Source of the DNA: Pterois miles
Lineage: Eukaryota; Chordata; Actinopteri; Perciformes; Scorpaenidae
NCBI GenBank assembly: GCA_947000775.1
Contig: CAMQGK010000634.1
Coordinates: 23,224,001 to 23,288,000, forward strand
Direction of reading: 5' to 3'
DNA length: 64,000 nt
A program made the translations under genes and the position numbers. The notes under the pieces were generated by a model. The model had not been told where the DNA came from. It was given only the letters and a program-made list of their open reading frames with translations, and made no database searches. The stretch's first letter is position 1; each line of letters starts with the position of its first letter. Positions 40,766 through 55,117 of the stretch are shown piece by piece.

Positions 40766-43569
40766 AACAGAGGCATAATTTGGGAAACAAGTAAAATAAG
40801 AAAATTTGTGCAATGCACAGAATATTTTCATCTAGATAATCAGAAGGGTCTTAGAGGATTCTAGAAATACTTTCAGGACAGCGGTACATGTTGTTAAACA
40901 TGGTATTTATGCAGAAAAACAGATGGTTAACGAATATAATGATAATGCATGAGAGGCACGAACCGGGGTTATGTCTGGTGGTCTATGTGTGATCATTCTT
41001 AAAGTGCAGAACAGGATATTGTATGACATTACACAACAAATGAAGTTGCTCTTGCAGTTAAAGGACACGGATAATACAGGGTTTCTGCTAAAATCACTGC
41101 ACAGAATGAGGTAAAACCAGACTTCACCTCCGGCTGAAACATATGTGTCTGTCTCCTGGGTACAATATCTATGGTAAGCAGCAGCTAACGGAGCACTGAG
41201 GTCCAAAGGCTATGTATGCAGTATTTCTTAAACTATGGGTCCGGTCTTTAATTGGATCACGGGTCTGTTTCTGGTAGGTCCTCACACGTCAAACACACCA
41301 GTTTGTTTTAATCAGCTCAGGTCTCAAAGCAAGGCTCAATTTAGACAATTTATGCCTGCAGAGCTGAAAGGGTTTACTAAACCTGGCTGTAAAAGTATGC
41401 TGTGTGTGAGTCCCTGTCAGCCTATATGGACTCCTCGCGCTATGGTGGCCAAGCCAAGGCCAGCGACTGGTAGATCCACTGGGAGTGTAATAACAGATTA
41501 ATGTGGCGTGCCAGGCCCCGTGACCAGACGTGTTTGACGTTAATGCTCCACTGTATATTATCCAGCTTGCAGAAAATGTTGGATGTGAGCGATGGGATTC
41601 AAGGACAGGGATGTTTAGGTACTAATTACCAAACAGCAAGGCACAAGTCTCGCTCCATATTTCCTTACTCCTGTGGAAACACTAGGCAGGCTCCATTTAT
41701 TTTCTTTGACTGTTGTTTCTGGCAACGCCGCGTCTCAGTAAACACCACTCGCCCACCATTGTAAATCCGACAGGCGCAGATCTTTCAAGTTAGACTCCTT
41801 TGAGGAAAAATGGAGACAGATCGGATGGCGGCGCTCGGGTTTTCCGTCTTAATGAGAGAGTGGAGAAGAGGGATGGCGTTTGATCCCTGGCATGGAAGCC
41901 TCTATTTAAGCCTGTCAACGGTCATCATTCTCTCTCTCTCTCCTTCTCTCTCTCTGTTATGGATGGAGAAACAGACCTGCACCACTGGATTTGATCAACT
42001 CAGTAAGGCACACTTAACCCTTTTCAAGACCAGGATCCAGCCTCCACCGGCACCTTCGCTATCACCGAGTCACGCTGCACACCCCTCCCTTCGCAAAAGT
42101 ATCAGTGTTGATTGATCACCTAGCTGGAAACGAAAAGAAAAGGCAAAAGCAGATCTGTGAAAATATTATTTTATTTGTAGAGCTTCGCAATGAGCAAGGC
42201 TCTCAGTCATCATGCTCCAATTTCATATCATGTGTTTGTCCAAACCACACAAGAGCCTCATGGTTCTGCAAGGAAGTCTCACTATAGTTGCAGCCTGACA
42301 CCGAGCCAAAGACGATAAGCCCCGAGACAAATTTCCATCCGTCCTCTGCATGGACAATGGAACTTTTGAACTTCAACTTTAGCCTGTGGATGTTGCTAGG
42401 CTTCTCGGAGAGGAGGAAATGTCCCTGTGATGAAGGGCTGGAGGGCAGGGCTCCTGACCATCGTGGACCTGGCCTGGAAGACGCTTTTCATCGCAGCACT
42501 AATGGCGCCACCTAATCAGGCCTAATTGGGGGCTGCTAAATAAATACTCTCTCCATTCATAATATCATGTGTAACTTAAGACAATATCAATACCAAGACT
42601 GAACACTAATAACTAGAGGCAGAACAAATGTCTCAGCTCTGACTGCAATACATATTTTTTTCAGAATTAGTCCATCAGTGACCTTGGCATGGATTTTTGA
42701 TACTTCCAACTAAAGGCACATAGTTGAGGATTTTGAGCTCTTAAATATTACAATTTAAAACTGATTCATGAATGCAAACAAATCAGAAACAAGCTTTGTT
42801 CTAATGCTCTCGTCAGCTAAATCTAACATCACTGAGCATATAAACTTATCATTAAAAATCAGTCTTTCTTCAAATCAATCTTTCAAAAGCAGGAGTGAAT
42901 CTCAAGATAAGCTCAAGGAAACAAAACAACTACAGCAGCAACACCTACAGTGATGACAGTCAAAATGAATCTGCATATTGCCAACAGTCATATTCAGCAA
43001 GAAAACAATTAGCGCCAGTCCTAGATGAATCAAGGTGTCTCCCCAGGAGCCAAAGTTTGATAATAAACACTGGAGGCAGACTAGACTTCTGTGGGCTTAG
43101 GGATAAATAAAGTGAACGACCCTGACATCAGCAGCTAGTAAAATGTTTGGCTGTGCGGACCGGTGGAGAATGCATGAAAGAGAGCTTTGTGTCATGAGAA
43201 ATAAATACAGATGGGACACAATCATGTTTGAGCAAAAGTGTTATGTCAGAAGTTTCACTGCAGCAAAATTTCAAATGTGGTCTGAAACCTGTGAATTAAC
43301 TTAAATGCGCTTGATTTATCGCCTGCTCCACTTCTCTTTTGCCACGTCTGTTTCTGTAATTGCAACACCATATACAGCTGTAAAGCAGCAGGCCTGTAAA
43401 CCACCCCGTAACACAGACATCTGCAACAGCTGACCTGTTTGTCTGACAGACGAAAAATATATTCCTGGTTCCTGAAAATGTCACTGAAGAAGACCCTAGA
43501 GGACAGACACGTATGTTGAAAAGTGTGTTGTACTAGTTTATCTTGTTTGAGCTCGGGTTGGTTTGCGAG

Positions 43570-43734
43570 TTACTTGGCCAGTCTCCTCGCCACGTCTTTG
43601 TAGGCGGTCTCGATCTCAGAATCAGCAGCGCAGGTGTTGGTGAATTCATCCCTCGTGTAAGCGTTCTTCAGGTACCGCCACACCCCCGACATGTCCGAGG
43701 GGATGTCGTAGTTGCGGTATTTCTTAGCAACGAC
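43570..43734 (-). CDS. clic5: clic5 last coding exon
   Basis: Starts VVAKKYRNYDIPSDMSG after acceptor CCCAG and ends DVARRLAK before TAA (43572-43570). It encodes the C-terminal helices of the GST-like all-alpha domain and the KKYR nuclear-localisation segment. Confidence 0.96.
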   Translation of the reverse strand, partial: VVAKKYRNYDIPSDMSGVWRYLKNAYTRDEFTNTCAADSEIETAYKDVARRLAK

Positions 43735-46700
43735 CTGGGAGAGAAGGCAAAGCTGTAACCTCATGAAGTGAAGACAAACAAACTTGACTTATTTTGCCAG
43801 ACATTTAAAATTCACCCCTGTACCATCAATTTATGTGCATTCCAGCAGGTATTTTGACATGAGGTGTTGCAATTTACATTTTGAGTTGCTATGCCTGATT
43901 CAAATTAACTCAAATGACCTAAAAACAACTAAGAGTCTAATGGCACTAGCTGCTCTGTGAGGCTACTAATGCTAACATCAGCACGCTAACATGCTCACAG
44001 TGACATTGATTGTGAACATGCTGATGTGTAGAAGGTATGTTTAGCATGTTTACCATCTTATTTTAGGGTGTTAGCATGCTAACATGCTCACCGTGACAAT
44101 GCTGGTATGCTAATGTGTAGAAGGTATGTTTACCATGTTTAGCATTTTATTTTATTGTGTTAACATGCTAACTTGCTCACAGTAACAATGCTAACAGGCT
44201 GATCTATAGAGGGTATACTGTTTACCATGTTCACCATCTTATGTTAGTGTGTTTGCATGTTAACATACTTACAGTGACAATGCTAATATGCTGATGTGTA
44301 GAAGGTATGTTTAGCATGTTTACCATCTTATTTTAGGGTGTTAGCATGTTAACATGCTCACAGTGACAATGCTAATATGCAGAATTTATGTTTACCATGT
44401 TTACCATCTTCTTTTAGGGTGTTAGCACGCCATCAAGCTCGCAGTGACAATGCTAACATGCTGATGTGTAGGAAATATCATATTTCCATGTTCACCATCT
44501 TATTTTAGGCTGTTAGCACGCTAACATGCTCATGGTGACATTGAATACAAACATGCTGATGTGTAAAAGGTATACTGTTTACCATGTTCATCATCTTATT
44601 TTAAGGTGCTAACATTTGCTAATTAGCATTAAACACAAAGTACAGATGAGGCTGATGGGAATGTTATTAGCTTAGCAGTTATCTGTTTATAGACCTGCTG
44701 ACAATCATGGCAATCCATCCAATAGTTGTTTAGATATTTCACTTTGGACTAAAGTTTTGGACCAACAGACCACCACCTTGCTATTGTCAGTGGACTCAGT
44801 ATACTTTGAGTATATCAGTTATACATTTTTTTAATAGTTTTTATGTTTATATGGTTGAAGAAAGAAGCAATTACTCTTAAATTTGGAGGAACTGACCCCA
44901 AACTTGTTTTTCACAGATTATATTTATACAAAAATATATGTGACACCATGTTACAGTATTTTTATACAGTATATATTTAATTGAATAACTATTAGGAATG
45001 CCATGTAAAGGTTTGGATTTTTACCTTAAAACAGGCTCAATCATGAGTACTTAACATCCCAGATAAAATAAATAAAAATACTCCTCTATTTGTTTTAAAT
45101 GAACCAATTAACATCAATGAATATTTCCCCGCAGGTACACCCTCCCTTTACCTTGACAATGTGCAGTTTCGGCAGCAGGTTGCAGTCTGCCAGAGTGAGC
45201 TCATTTCCATCGAGGAAGCATCGGTTGGAGCCCTTCTCCTCCTCCATGCTGTCTGCGTCGATCTCATCTGGCAAGATGCTGTTCAGGTAGTCATCCAGCT
45301 TCTTCAGTGCCTTAGTTAAACCCTTCTCTAGAACTAAACACACACATACAGTAAGAAACACACAAAAGTATGGTTACAGTAAGTAAAAGTGTGTGGCGAT
45401 AATCTCACTAGGTGGCAGCACAGCAAAGTATATGAGTGAAAGCAAGCCTCAAATACTGGACTCTGCTACTACCTAGTGGAGGAATATAATAGTGGCTGTC
45501 ATATGTTCTTTTTCTGCTGTGTGTGTGAGTACATGTATAGTGTGAATGGCACAAAATGAGCAGCCCACCGGCGTTGGCCTCTGGTTTGGTGTTCTTGATG
45601 TAGGCTGAGAACTTGGCGAAGATGTCGTTTCCAGCTGTGTTCGACTCTCTCTGCTTGGCGGCCAGTTTGGGATACCTGAGCAGTAGACGGGGAGGAGGGT
45701 GGGGGGCAGGAGACGCAGTCAGAGACTCAGGCGCACCAAACCATCTGGATAGCATTAACACCTGGACTGGAGCTCAGCTCAGACTGAGAGCATGTTACAC
45801 ACTCGCACCGAGTTGGCCGCCCTTAAGCTCTCTCACACTCAGGTCCATTTATAATGCAAAAAACTTTACAGGCAATAAAAGACAGATTTAGTTGATCTGA
45901 CGTTTTTCTCTGCATCTGCTCGCACACTGGCTCTGACTTTTTCTTTTCTTCTTGGGAATGACAATACCAAAAATAACAATAAACCTGTCTTGATTTTTCT
46001 AAAATTACACAAAAGCTGTGGCTCAATAAAGCACATATAGTGATTGTTTGTGGACCTGCGACACATTATACTCATTTACAAAAGAGTTACAGCAGCCATA
46101 AACAACAAACAGTTGTATCAGTTAACATCAGTCCTCATCAAATACAGCACATATTCACTTTTTATTGGACTAAAATGTTTCCTGCCCTTTCAACGGTATC
46201 ACTGAAGTGAAATAAATCCGGCGGCGTGTGTGTAAGTCAGCGATACTGTAAACTATGTGTCGTAAAACCTTCCAGTTGAATTACTTTGGAGGACAGAGTG
46301 TTTCCTCCAGGAACTCCTCGATCTTGTTGATATCGGTCTTGACCTCCCCATTGAAGGTCAGGAAAGGAGGGTGTGTCCCCGGAGCCAGGTTGTGCAGATC
46401 TGCTGGCTTTCTGCGGCGCACATAGAGATAGCAGAATATGTCATGAGTAAGTGTGTATGTGAGCTGGAAAGCTTGCGTTGTACTACGTGTCCAAACCTTT
46501 TGAGGTCGACGGTGGTGACATTGAACACAACCCCTTTGAGCCAGAGGATCATGAAGAGGCGCTGAGAGAAGGGACAGTTGCCGATGCTTTCCCCGTCGTT
46601 GCCCGCCTGCACACAAACAACGCAACAGGAAGCAATGACATATGACACATGGTGGAAATATAGCCATACATAGAGTTAAGTCAATCTGACATTAGAGCTG

Positions 46701-49700
46701 CAATGATTTGGCAAATAGTCGATTAGTTGATCGACAAAAAAATGCCAATTATTTGATGGTTCCAGGCTCTCAAATGTTAGGATTTGCTGCTTTTCCTCAT
46801 AATAAATAGATTCTCTTTGGATTTCGTACTGTTATTTTGGACATTATTCACTGCTTACTAATGGTTTGTGGGGGCGGGTACAGATCAGTGGATAGAGCGG
46901 GTCCTCCTTTAACCACAAGGTTGGCGGTTTGAGCCCTAGTTACTACTATCTGCATGTTGAAGTATCCTTGAGGGAGAAACTGAAACCCAAGTTTGTCCAA
47001 GGGTGCTTCACAGCAGCTCACTGCTCCTGATGTTAAGGATGTCAGATTTTTTTGTATGTACCTGTACGTATATGACAATTCTAATAGAGTTGAGCTACCA
47101 ATTAATCAAGTCATCAAATTCCTCAATAATGAAAGAAATTCCCCCTACTTGGGTCACAAGGTTGTCTTTCTGAGATCCTAGCAACCTTGCTGTTAACACT
47201 TAAATACATATTGGATTTAGCTGACTTTTATCTTTGACTTTTATTTGACCAGAGAGGTTGTTGAGCGAAGCGTCATGGGTTGTAGAAATGTAAACACTGC
47301 GCCAACACACATAAATACAGTACGTCACCCTTAAATCCCTGATACAAATTTATGACAAGGACAGAGTCAAACCAAAAGTACACCCTGGATATCAGTATTA
47401 TTCTACACAGACTAAATGATATAGATTCAGGCATAAAACAAAAGCAGCATACTTTTGCTGTCAAAGCACTTTATCCAATACTAAGAAGAAACACAAAATC
47501 ATTGAATTTGTTCAAATGGTTTTGAAATGAGTTTATGAATGATGCATAACTTTTACTCCTATAGACAGCATAACATAGGAGTTGCAAGTTTTTCTATAAT
47601 CACATTTCCTCCATCATACACTCGTGCACATGTAGTGCTCTTGTGTTGGCATCTGTGGATACAGAGCAGAGCGTCAGCAGTGACACCTGACCCACTGGCC
47701 CAGCTGAATTATACATAGTGATTCCATCAGCTGGTTCACTGGCTGACAGTGCACAGAGTGCAGGGTTAGACCTGTAGGCCTGCAGCCACAGAGAGGTCCA
47801 CAACACACAGCAACATAAGAGCAATGACCTCAAGTTCAATAGAGATTTGCCAGTGGAGAGTTTCCTTCATTTATTTCTGGAAATTCAATTCTAAGAAACC
47901 AGTAGATGAAATGATTATGTGCAATTTTGTTGAGATAATTCAGCAGCAGCAGTCACTTCCCAAATCAAAGATACAGAAAACATTTTGCTATTCAGTCCAT
48001 GTGCCCGACAGTACGCTGCTCCCAGCAAACACCAGAAAACAGAGCTGTCAGTCTAAAAGTAGCTGAGCCAACTGTATGTACGCCAGCCATTGATGCCCGG
48101 TGCTGTCATGCAGCCTGAGCGCATGTGATGCTTCTGTCCATTCATTGTTATGTCTAGGCTCAGCGGCACGGCGGTAACACAATACACAGCCGCTGATAAT
48201 AGCCAATCGACATCTAGAACACGGTGGACAAAAGCTGTCACACACAACTGGGCCTACGGGCACGAGGAACGTGAGCGCATGGAGCCGCTGAAAGATGTGA
48301 TGATGAGTGGAGGTCCACCGGAGGCAACGTTACTTCACATGATCCATCCAGCGCACACATATACATGTATACTTTACTATAACCGGGTTAGGGCGTTCTT
48401 GGCCTTACCACACGGTTTAATGAGAATGAATGACAAAACAGCATTACGGGGTAGCGCTTTTATGTTTGCTTTTGTCTGTAATTACTTCATACTGCAATGT
48501 TTCAACTCACCTGTTCAAACACACTTTTTCTTTTTGACAGAAAGATCACCCAGACTCAGAATCATAATTTGAGTAAATTATATGCTGCTGTTTCATTTCC
48601 AGTAGGCCTTTTTTTTCTAAATCATATTATTAAGGCTTTGAAAACCCCTTTTTCATTAAATTGAACTTAATTGTACAATTTGCCCAATAAGTACTATTCT
48701 TTGAAAATATCTGAAGCATGTCACAACAGGAAAAAAAAATCTGATTTTACACAAAGAAGAGCCCACGAGAAAAAACGAATGGACAGAGTCGTGCGCACAT
48801 TTAAAGGATGTATCACACGCTGCACTCTATTCAGTCTTCTACCTTTGAGTAAAAGACCACGCAGCATTAAGACTAAAACATCTCGCTTCCACAATAGCTC
48901 TTATCATGAAGCAATCTGTATCCTAAACGCTTCATCGCTTGTTTAAACAAGCATATGCACTTTAACTTGTCACCATACGGGCATGAGCCATCTGGTTGCA
49001 CTTTTCTTTTCATTGTGTGGTTACTGTGTTGTTATTGTGGCAGTAGGTTTAGTGTTGTGTGTTATGTGATTATGTTTTACTGCTGAGCGCACCAAAACAA
49101 ATTCCTAATAAACTATGATTCATATGACAATAAATTATTGAATCTTAAATAATGTAGGCAAAATTTGTAGTATAGTAGTGTTTTAGGAGGCAATCTCTGC
49201 ACTGAGAAGTAAAAAGTAGTTTAGTATTATATTTCCACAGGGTCACATGACTCAACAGAAACAGAAAGTATAAAAAGGTTAAATATCCTGACTTTTATCC
49301 CCAGCTATTGGTCAAGACATAAAAATGCTGGATGCAACCAATCTCGTGTCCTTTCACTGGATAACCCAGATATACTGTGTTGTGATATGTTGAATGGGTT
49401 GTACGGTGAAAGTCTAAACTGTGAGCAGGGCTGAGGTCATTAAAGGAGGTGCAGCCATGTAGGATGGCTCTCTGTCCATCTAGGTCACATCTCAGATGGC
49501 AGCATAGGGAAAAACCTCATATCTGGACTGCAGCTACTATGGAAACCATAGTGCACTTAACACACCTCACATAGAGCCAAAAGTGAGTTTAGTTTCATTG
49601 AGAACAACATTTATTGAAAGAGTGACAGCTTAGGATCGCTCATTAAGTGTCAGGCAAAACACAAATGATCTAGCTATGGCATTTTGAGTTTCACGTACTG

Positions 49701-52700
49701 AGGCAACAGAGTTGAGTGTTTCAGTTACCTAGCTGACCGGTTTCCTAGGAGGACGCAGCCTCCACACCAGCTAATTGGGTCAGTGCATCCAGGCAGCACA
49801 TCAGCAAAGAGCTTTCCCACCTGCCTCCACCTCACCTGCCTCAGGTATATCCATCTGCCTCAACATTTCCCACAGGGCCTCAAGTGCATCTATTCGTGGA
49901 GAACAAAAACAACATTGCTGTATATAATGAAAGTGGCACTTCCAAACTTTCGCTGTGTTTGCTCTATTTTAGGAGATAATTTGGAGCATCTATTGATCAG
50001 TGTACAAAAATACTGTCTTTTATACTTGACTATAAAAGTGCAGAGTGGCTGATTTAATGGATTTGCGAGTGCACTGCTAATGCACTCCTTTTAAAAAAAA
50101 GTCTTTTTATGTGGAGTAATATGGAGTAATGGTACCACAGCAGAGCTTCCCACCATCGACAAGCAGCTTCAGTATCACTGTCACAACAATCCCGGGTCAA
50201 CACAGAGAGCAGTGTGCCAGTGCTGCTGTAACTTTACCTCCGCTATTGAGTTACACAAGCTTTCCACAACACAGTGGCGCACTGAAATCCTACTCATATA
50301 CTGTCACTATCTTCCATCAAAACTTAACTTTAGAAAAACCACAGTTCTGTCTATGTCTTACCTTGACAAAAAGCTCGATATCAGGGTCTCTGTCTTGACT
50401 GTTAGTGGACATGATGCCCGGCTCTGGCTGTCACCTTGATTCTTTTTTTGTTTTTAAACTAAAGTCCTTTGCTTATCCTTGGAGGTCTACATCCTCCAGA
50501 AAAAAAAAAAGTCTTCTCTGAGATTATCCTCCCTCCGCTGACAGTGATCCCTTACACCTTAAGAAGCTGTCTTTGGTTTCTAGTCCCTGATTCAAGATCT
50601 CCACCATCCACCACCTTTTTGGTCCTGCAAAGGCAGTCTTCTCCCTTGTTTGTGTCCTGTCCAGGTGGCAGGTAGAGAGCCCTGCGCTCTGATTTAGACA
50701 CAGATGGAGAGCAGAGCGAGCACTCACTGACACAAAGTGGAAAACAGGTGTCGGTCTATAACCAGGGGGTGGAGCCCCATCCCTCTCTTCCCACCACTGC
50801 AACCAAACTCCCCTTTAATACACCATTCACTACCATCACCTCCTCTCTTATGTGTCTCGTCTCTCCTAAACTGGTCACCTCACATTCTTTTCCTCTTAGG
50901 GTCAGATCAGATTGAACTTTCCAGCCACATCACAAACAAAAACATGAAAAATATCATCGCTCTTGAGAATCCCACATATCAAATATTATGTGCAAAAAAA
51001 AAAAGTGGGCCGACATTTGTGTCATTTTTAATGTGTGTTCACATGTTTGACTCTGACAGAATGAGGCAGGTTATATTTGATCACCAGCAGGAGACCTGGA
51101 GAGGATTCCTCTCTGAATTATTGATGCTTGGCTTTGGTTTAAGGCAAGAATTGGCATTCATGTAAGGAACAGGTCTATGTAGGGCAACAAAAATAAAAGC
51201 AGGTCTTCATCAGCGCACACTGAAGAAACTGAGTGGTGCTCACTATCTAGTTCATTCGAATAGGCACACTGTTCTAGGAGACATATAGCCTCTCATCATC
51301 TGTGAATTTGGGAGAAGCTAGAGCTAATATTTAGAGCTGTTTCTATTAATAAAGCAGCCCCCTCTCCTGGCTGGCACACCAACATGCTGCACAAACCAAT
51401 TACCAGGCCACTATGGAGGAGGGAGTTCATTATCAGTGTTTATGAGGGAACATGTTGAGTACTTTCTAAATGTGTTATTTTAGGTTTTATTTGTAGGCCT
51501 TCATCAAAGTTACAGTCTCCATAGGCCTCACATGATGAAAACAACACACGATAATGAACTGATTTAGATCTCATTAGACATTTTTACTCCCAAATTTGGC
51601 ATCAATAGATAGAAAACCTCATCCCAAATGGTATAACTACATGTTCAAGCATTTAAAAGAAGCTCTTTTTGTAATTTTAGCATCTTTTACAGGCCTGAGA
51701 ATACACTTAATCATTATTATCAAAGCAATAGCTCAGAATTTCAGGGAAATGTCAAAAATTGAAACGGCTCTCATGTGCAGTGCTTTCAGAAAGTATTCGG
51801 ACTCCGCTCAGGTGCCGCCCACATCTTGATTGGAGTCCATGTGTGGTAAATCCAATTGATTGGATGTGATTTGGAAAGGCACATCCCTGTCTATACAAGG
51901 TCTCACAGCTGAGCAAAAAACAAGCCATGAGGTGGAAAGAAGCACCTGCAGAGCTCAGAAAGAGGATCTGTGGAAGTTTCTCAAGAAGACAGTGGCCTCC
52001 ATAATTGTTAAATGGAAGAAGTTTGGAACAACCAGGACTCTTTCAACCAGGACTCTTTCTAGAGCTGGCTGCCCAGCTAAACCGAGCAATCGGGGAAGAA
52101 GGGCCTTCATGGTAAGAGAGGTGACCAGGAACCTAATGGTTACTCTGGCTGAGCTCAAGAGATCCTGTGAGGAGAAAGGAGGAGAAACTTCCAGGCAGAC
52201 AACCATCACTGCAACAATCAACCGATCAGACTTTTTGGTTGAGTGACGAGACGGAAACCTCTCCTTAGTGAAGGAAACATGAACATCACCAGGCAACACT
52301 CATCACCTGCACAATGTCATCCCACCAGTGAAGCATGGCAGGGGTAGCTGAAGGTTCACCTCCCAACAGGACAGTGACCCTGAGCGCAGAGCCAAGATAA
52401 AGCAGGAGTGACTTTTTGTGAATGTCCTTGAGTGACCCAGCCAGATCCTGGACTTGAACCCAATTAAATATCTCTGGAGAGACCTGGAAATGGCCGTCCA
52501 CCGATGGTCCCCGTCCAAGCTGAGAAAGCTTGGAGAGGATCTGTAGAGGAGAAATCTCCAAATCCAGGTATGCCAAGCTTTTCACGTCATACTAACCCTA
52601 ACCCATCATACAGAGTTAAGGATCTAAAAACTTAGTCACGCATGTGTATGTATGAGATCTTTCTGGGGGTTTTTTTATCAACACATTTGTTAATAATTCT

Positions 52701-55035
52701 AAAATCTGTGTTTTTGCTTTGTCATTTTGGGGTATTGATTTGAATACTTTCTGAATGTACTTAGCTTAGCTTAACTTAGCATAAAGACTGGAAATGGAGG
52801 TAAATCTCTAGCCAGGCTCTATCAAAAAGCCAAGAAGTAGTCTGGCACATAAACCCTTGACTTTTTGGCTCCATATTTCTGAAACGTATATGTATTAAAA
52901 GCAACCTGCAACGAAATGACAGATTAAATCACTGAATTTGGTTAAACTTTTCAAACAGAAAATGTGCATCTGTGATTATATTATCCTTTCTTTGTACTGA
53001 TTATAAACGTATTCTCAAATTACATCATGGAAACACTAATTAATTGAATGGTTCAACATGTTTGGTAATAGGCTTGTTTTGCTTCCTTGCTGATAGTTTG
53101 ATGAACATCGATACCACTCTCATAACTGTACGGTAAATATGAAGCTACCATTAGCAACTGCTTAGTTAGGCTATAGCTTGGAAGTCCCCTCGCATTTTTT
53201 TTGTTTGAACAGTTTGGTTTTTGTATAATCATATATAATGGTATTATGGTATTACTTTACCAGTGGGCCAGCCGTTTCCACATTTCTTGTCATACTAGGG
53301 TAGGAAGGGGAGTTTCATACACCCCATTGCTATATTTTGCTAATATACTTTTGTAATTATCAAATGGATCCTTGGGACAATATTTGAAGTTGGGAACATC
53401 AAAATTTGTTCACTAGACACCTTGAGGATTACAAAAAAGTAAGTTAGAAAAATATATCAGTGGAGTGCATAGGAACCTACCGTTCCTACTAGACTACTAA
53501 ACTAAGCTGTACCTGTATATTCACTGCCAGCGGGATCTATCTTATCTAATTCTCTGTAGAACAGAAAATCATCATATTTCCCAAAATGTCTACCTACAGT
53601 ATTTCTTTAAGGTAAGACACCTTAACCCTTGATGATCATAAAACCATAAAGGATTTAAAAGAAGTGGCCTTGGGTTTTTGCGTACCCTCTTGAGACAAAA
53701 GGAAGCTCAAATCACTGACTTGTTGGGCTAATCATTCACCTGAACATCAAACAGTTACAGACATTTTGTTTCTTTCCAGAGCCAAAGTAAAGGCAGCGTT
53801 TCAACTCTCCAATAGCGTCGAAACACACCGGCCAAATGTGACCCGCCAACAGTCTTGACAATATACTGAAAGCATTGTCTCATTAATGAACCATCAGTGA
53901 CAACAAACCCTTGTTAATATGAACATATGGCCATTCAGGCTTTGCCAGTCATCTTTTACAGTTATTGTTATAACAGAGCCTGTTATCATACAGTATGAGA
54001 ATATAAAAAAAGATTAAAAAACACTTATGAGTGATAGTATTGATATCTTATTATGGAGTGGCCTGCTTATTAGCGGGGAGGAGCCACATAGGCTTTCAGC
54101 ATGGACGGACGATCTCCAAACTCCCCTCCCTGCTTTTATAGTGCAGCCCGGTCTGGTTTATGGTGATCGTTGAAGATTAAAAACTGTTGGGAAATCCATC
54201 CACGGGTTGGACAGGATAGAGGGAGGGATGGTATGCGGAGACGGGGCCAAGCATGTTGTCGCTTCTATGGTGAACTATGGTCAACCTTTATCATAACTGA
54301 TATAGCGACGTATAGATAACATTTCTTTAATACCAAAACCCACCAGTGTATCAAGAAAATGGGTGAAAATCAACCTTGATGAAAAAACAATGGACATTCA
54401 ATATGTCATGATGTGATATGATGTGAACAAAAATGTTGGATTTGGCAAAGCTAACAATATGTCATGATGTGATATGATGTGAACAAAAATGTTGGATTTG
54501 GCAAAGCTAAAGGCTAATCCTGTTTCTGGAGTTAGCCCCAGTCCCTGTCACAACTATAGGAGGAGGTTTGGATCACTTCAAGAAATCCTCATTCACGCCA
54601 GATTGTGGCAGTTACTTTGTTTGTTGCATCTGTGCTGATTGCATACACTCATTCGTATCCGATCACAGCCTTTTACCGATACAAAGACAATTTTGAGATT
54701 TAGCACAAACTACTGCTGTCGTCCCCTATTATGAGGCCTTTCAGTGAGTTGAGACAGAGCTCTCGTTGAGCCCGGCCCACTGACTCTCAATCTCTGTTGC
54801 CCAATCAGCAAAGTGACCCCTGCATGTGCTGATAGTACACCTCAGCTCTCACAGACCAGCTCTATCAGAAAACAGCAAAACACACAGTGGGATTTGCTCA
54901 GGCATGGAGTTCACCCCTGGTTTCTATGGCCGTACAGTAAACCAGTTAATTATTATCAGGCTGCCTGCAGATTAAAGCCACTGACAAAGCTGCTGATACG
55001 AGATCGCTGCTTCTATGACATTTCTCACTGAAATG

Positions 55036-55117
<82 letters not shown>

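Larger units (their letters stand above)
34691..43569. other. Intergenic region between runx2 and clic5, including clic5 3' UTR
   Basis: No coding exon is recognised here. It contains dispersed repeats (35238-35716, 40110-40641), a short tandem array (40642-40765) and a GT tract at about 37150-37175. The left part follows the runx2 polyadenylation signal. The right end must include the clic5 3' UTR, on the minus strand below 43570, but I could not place its polyadenylation site with confidence. Confidence 0.6.
46607..50361 (-). other. clic5 intron after the short first exon
   Basis: A 3755-bp intron holding two repeats at 46695-47045. The rest (47.1-50.3 kb) is AT-rich without recognisable coding sequence. 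Confidence 0.8.

Noticed and set aside
51860..52246. 128-codon frame as a host gene
   Set aside because: Its recognisable words belong to a Tc1-type transposase and it lies between the element's inverted repeats; it is a broken fragment.
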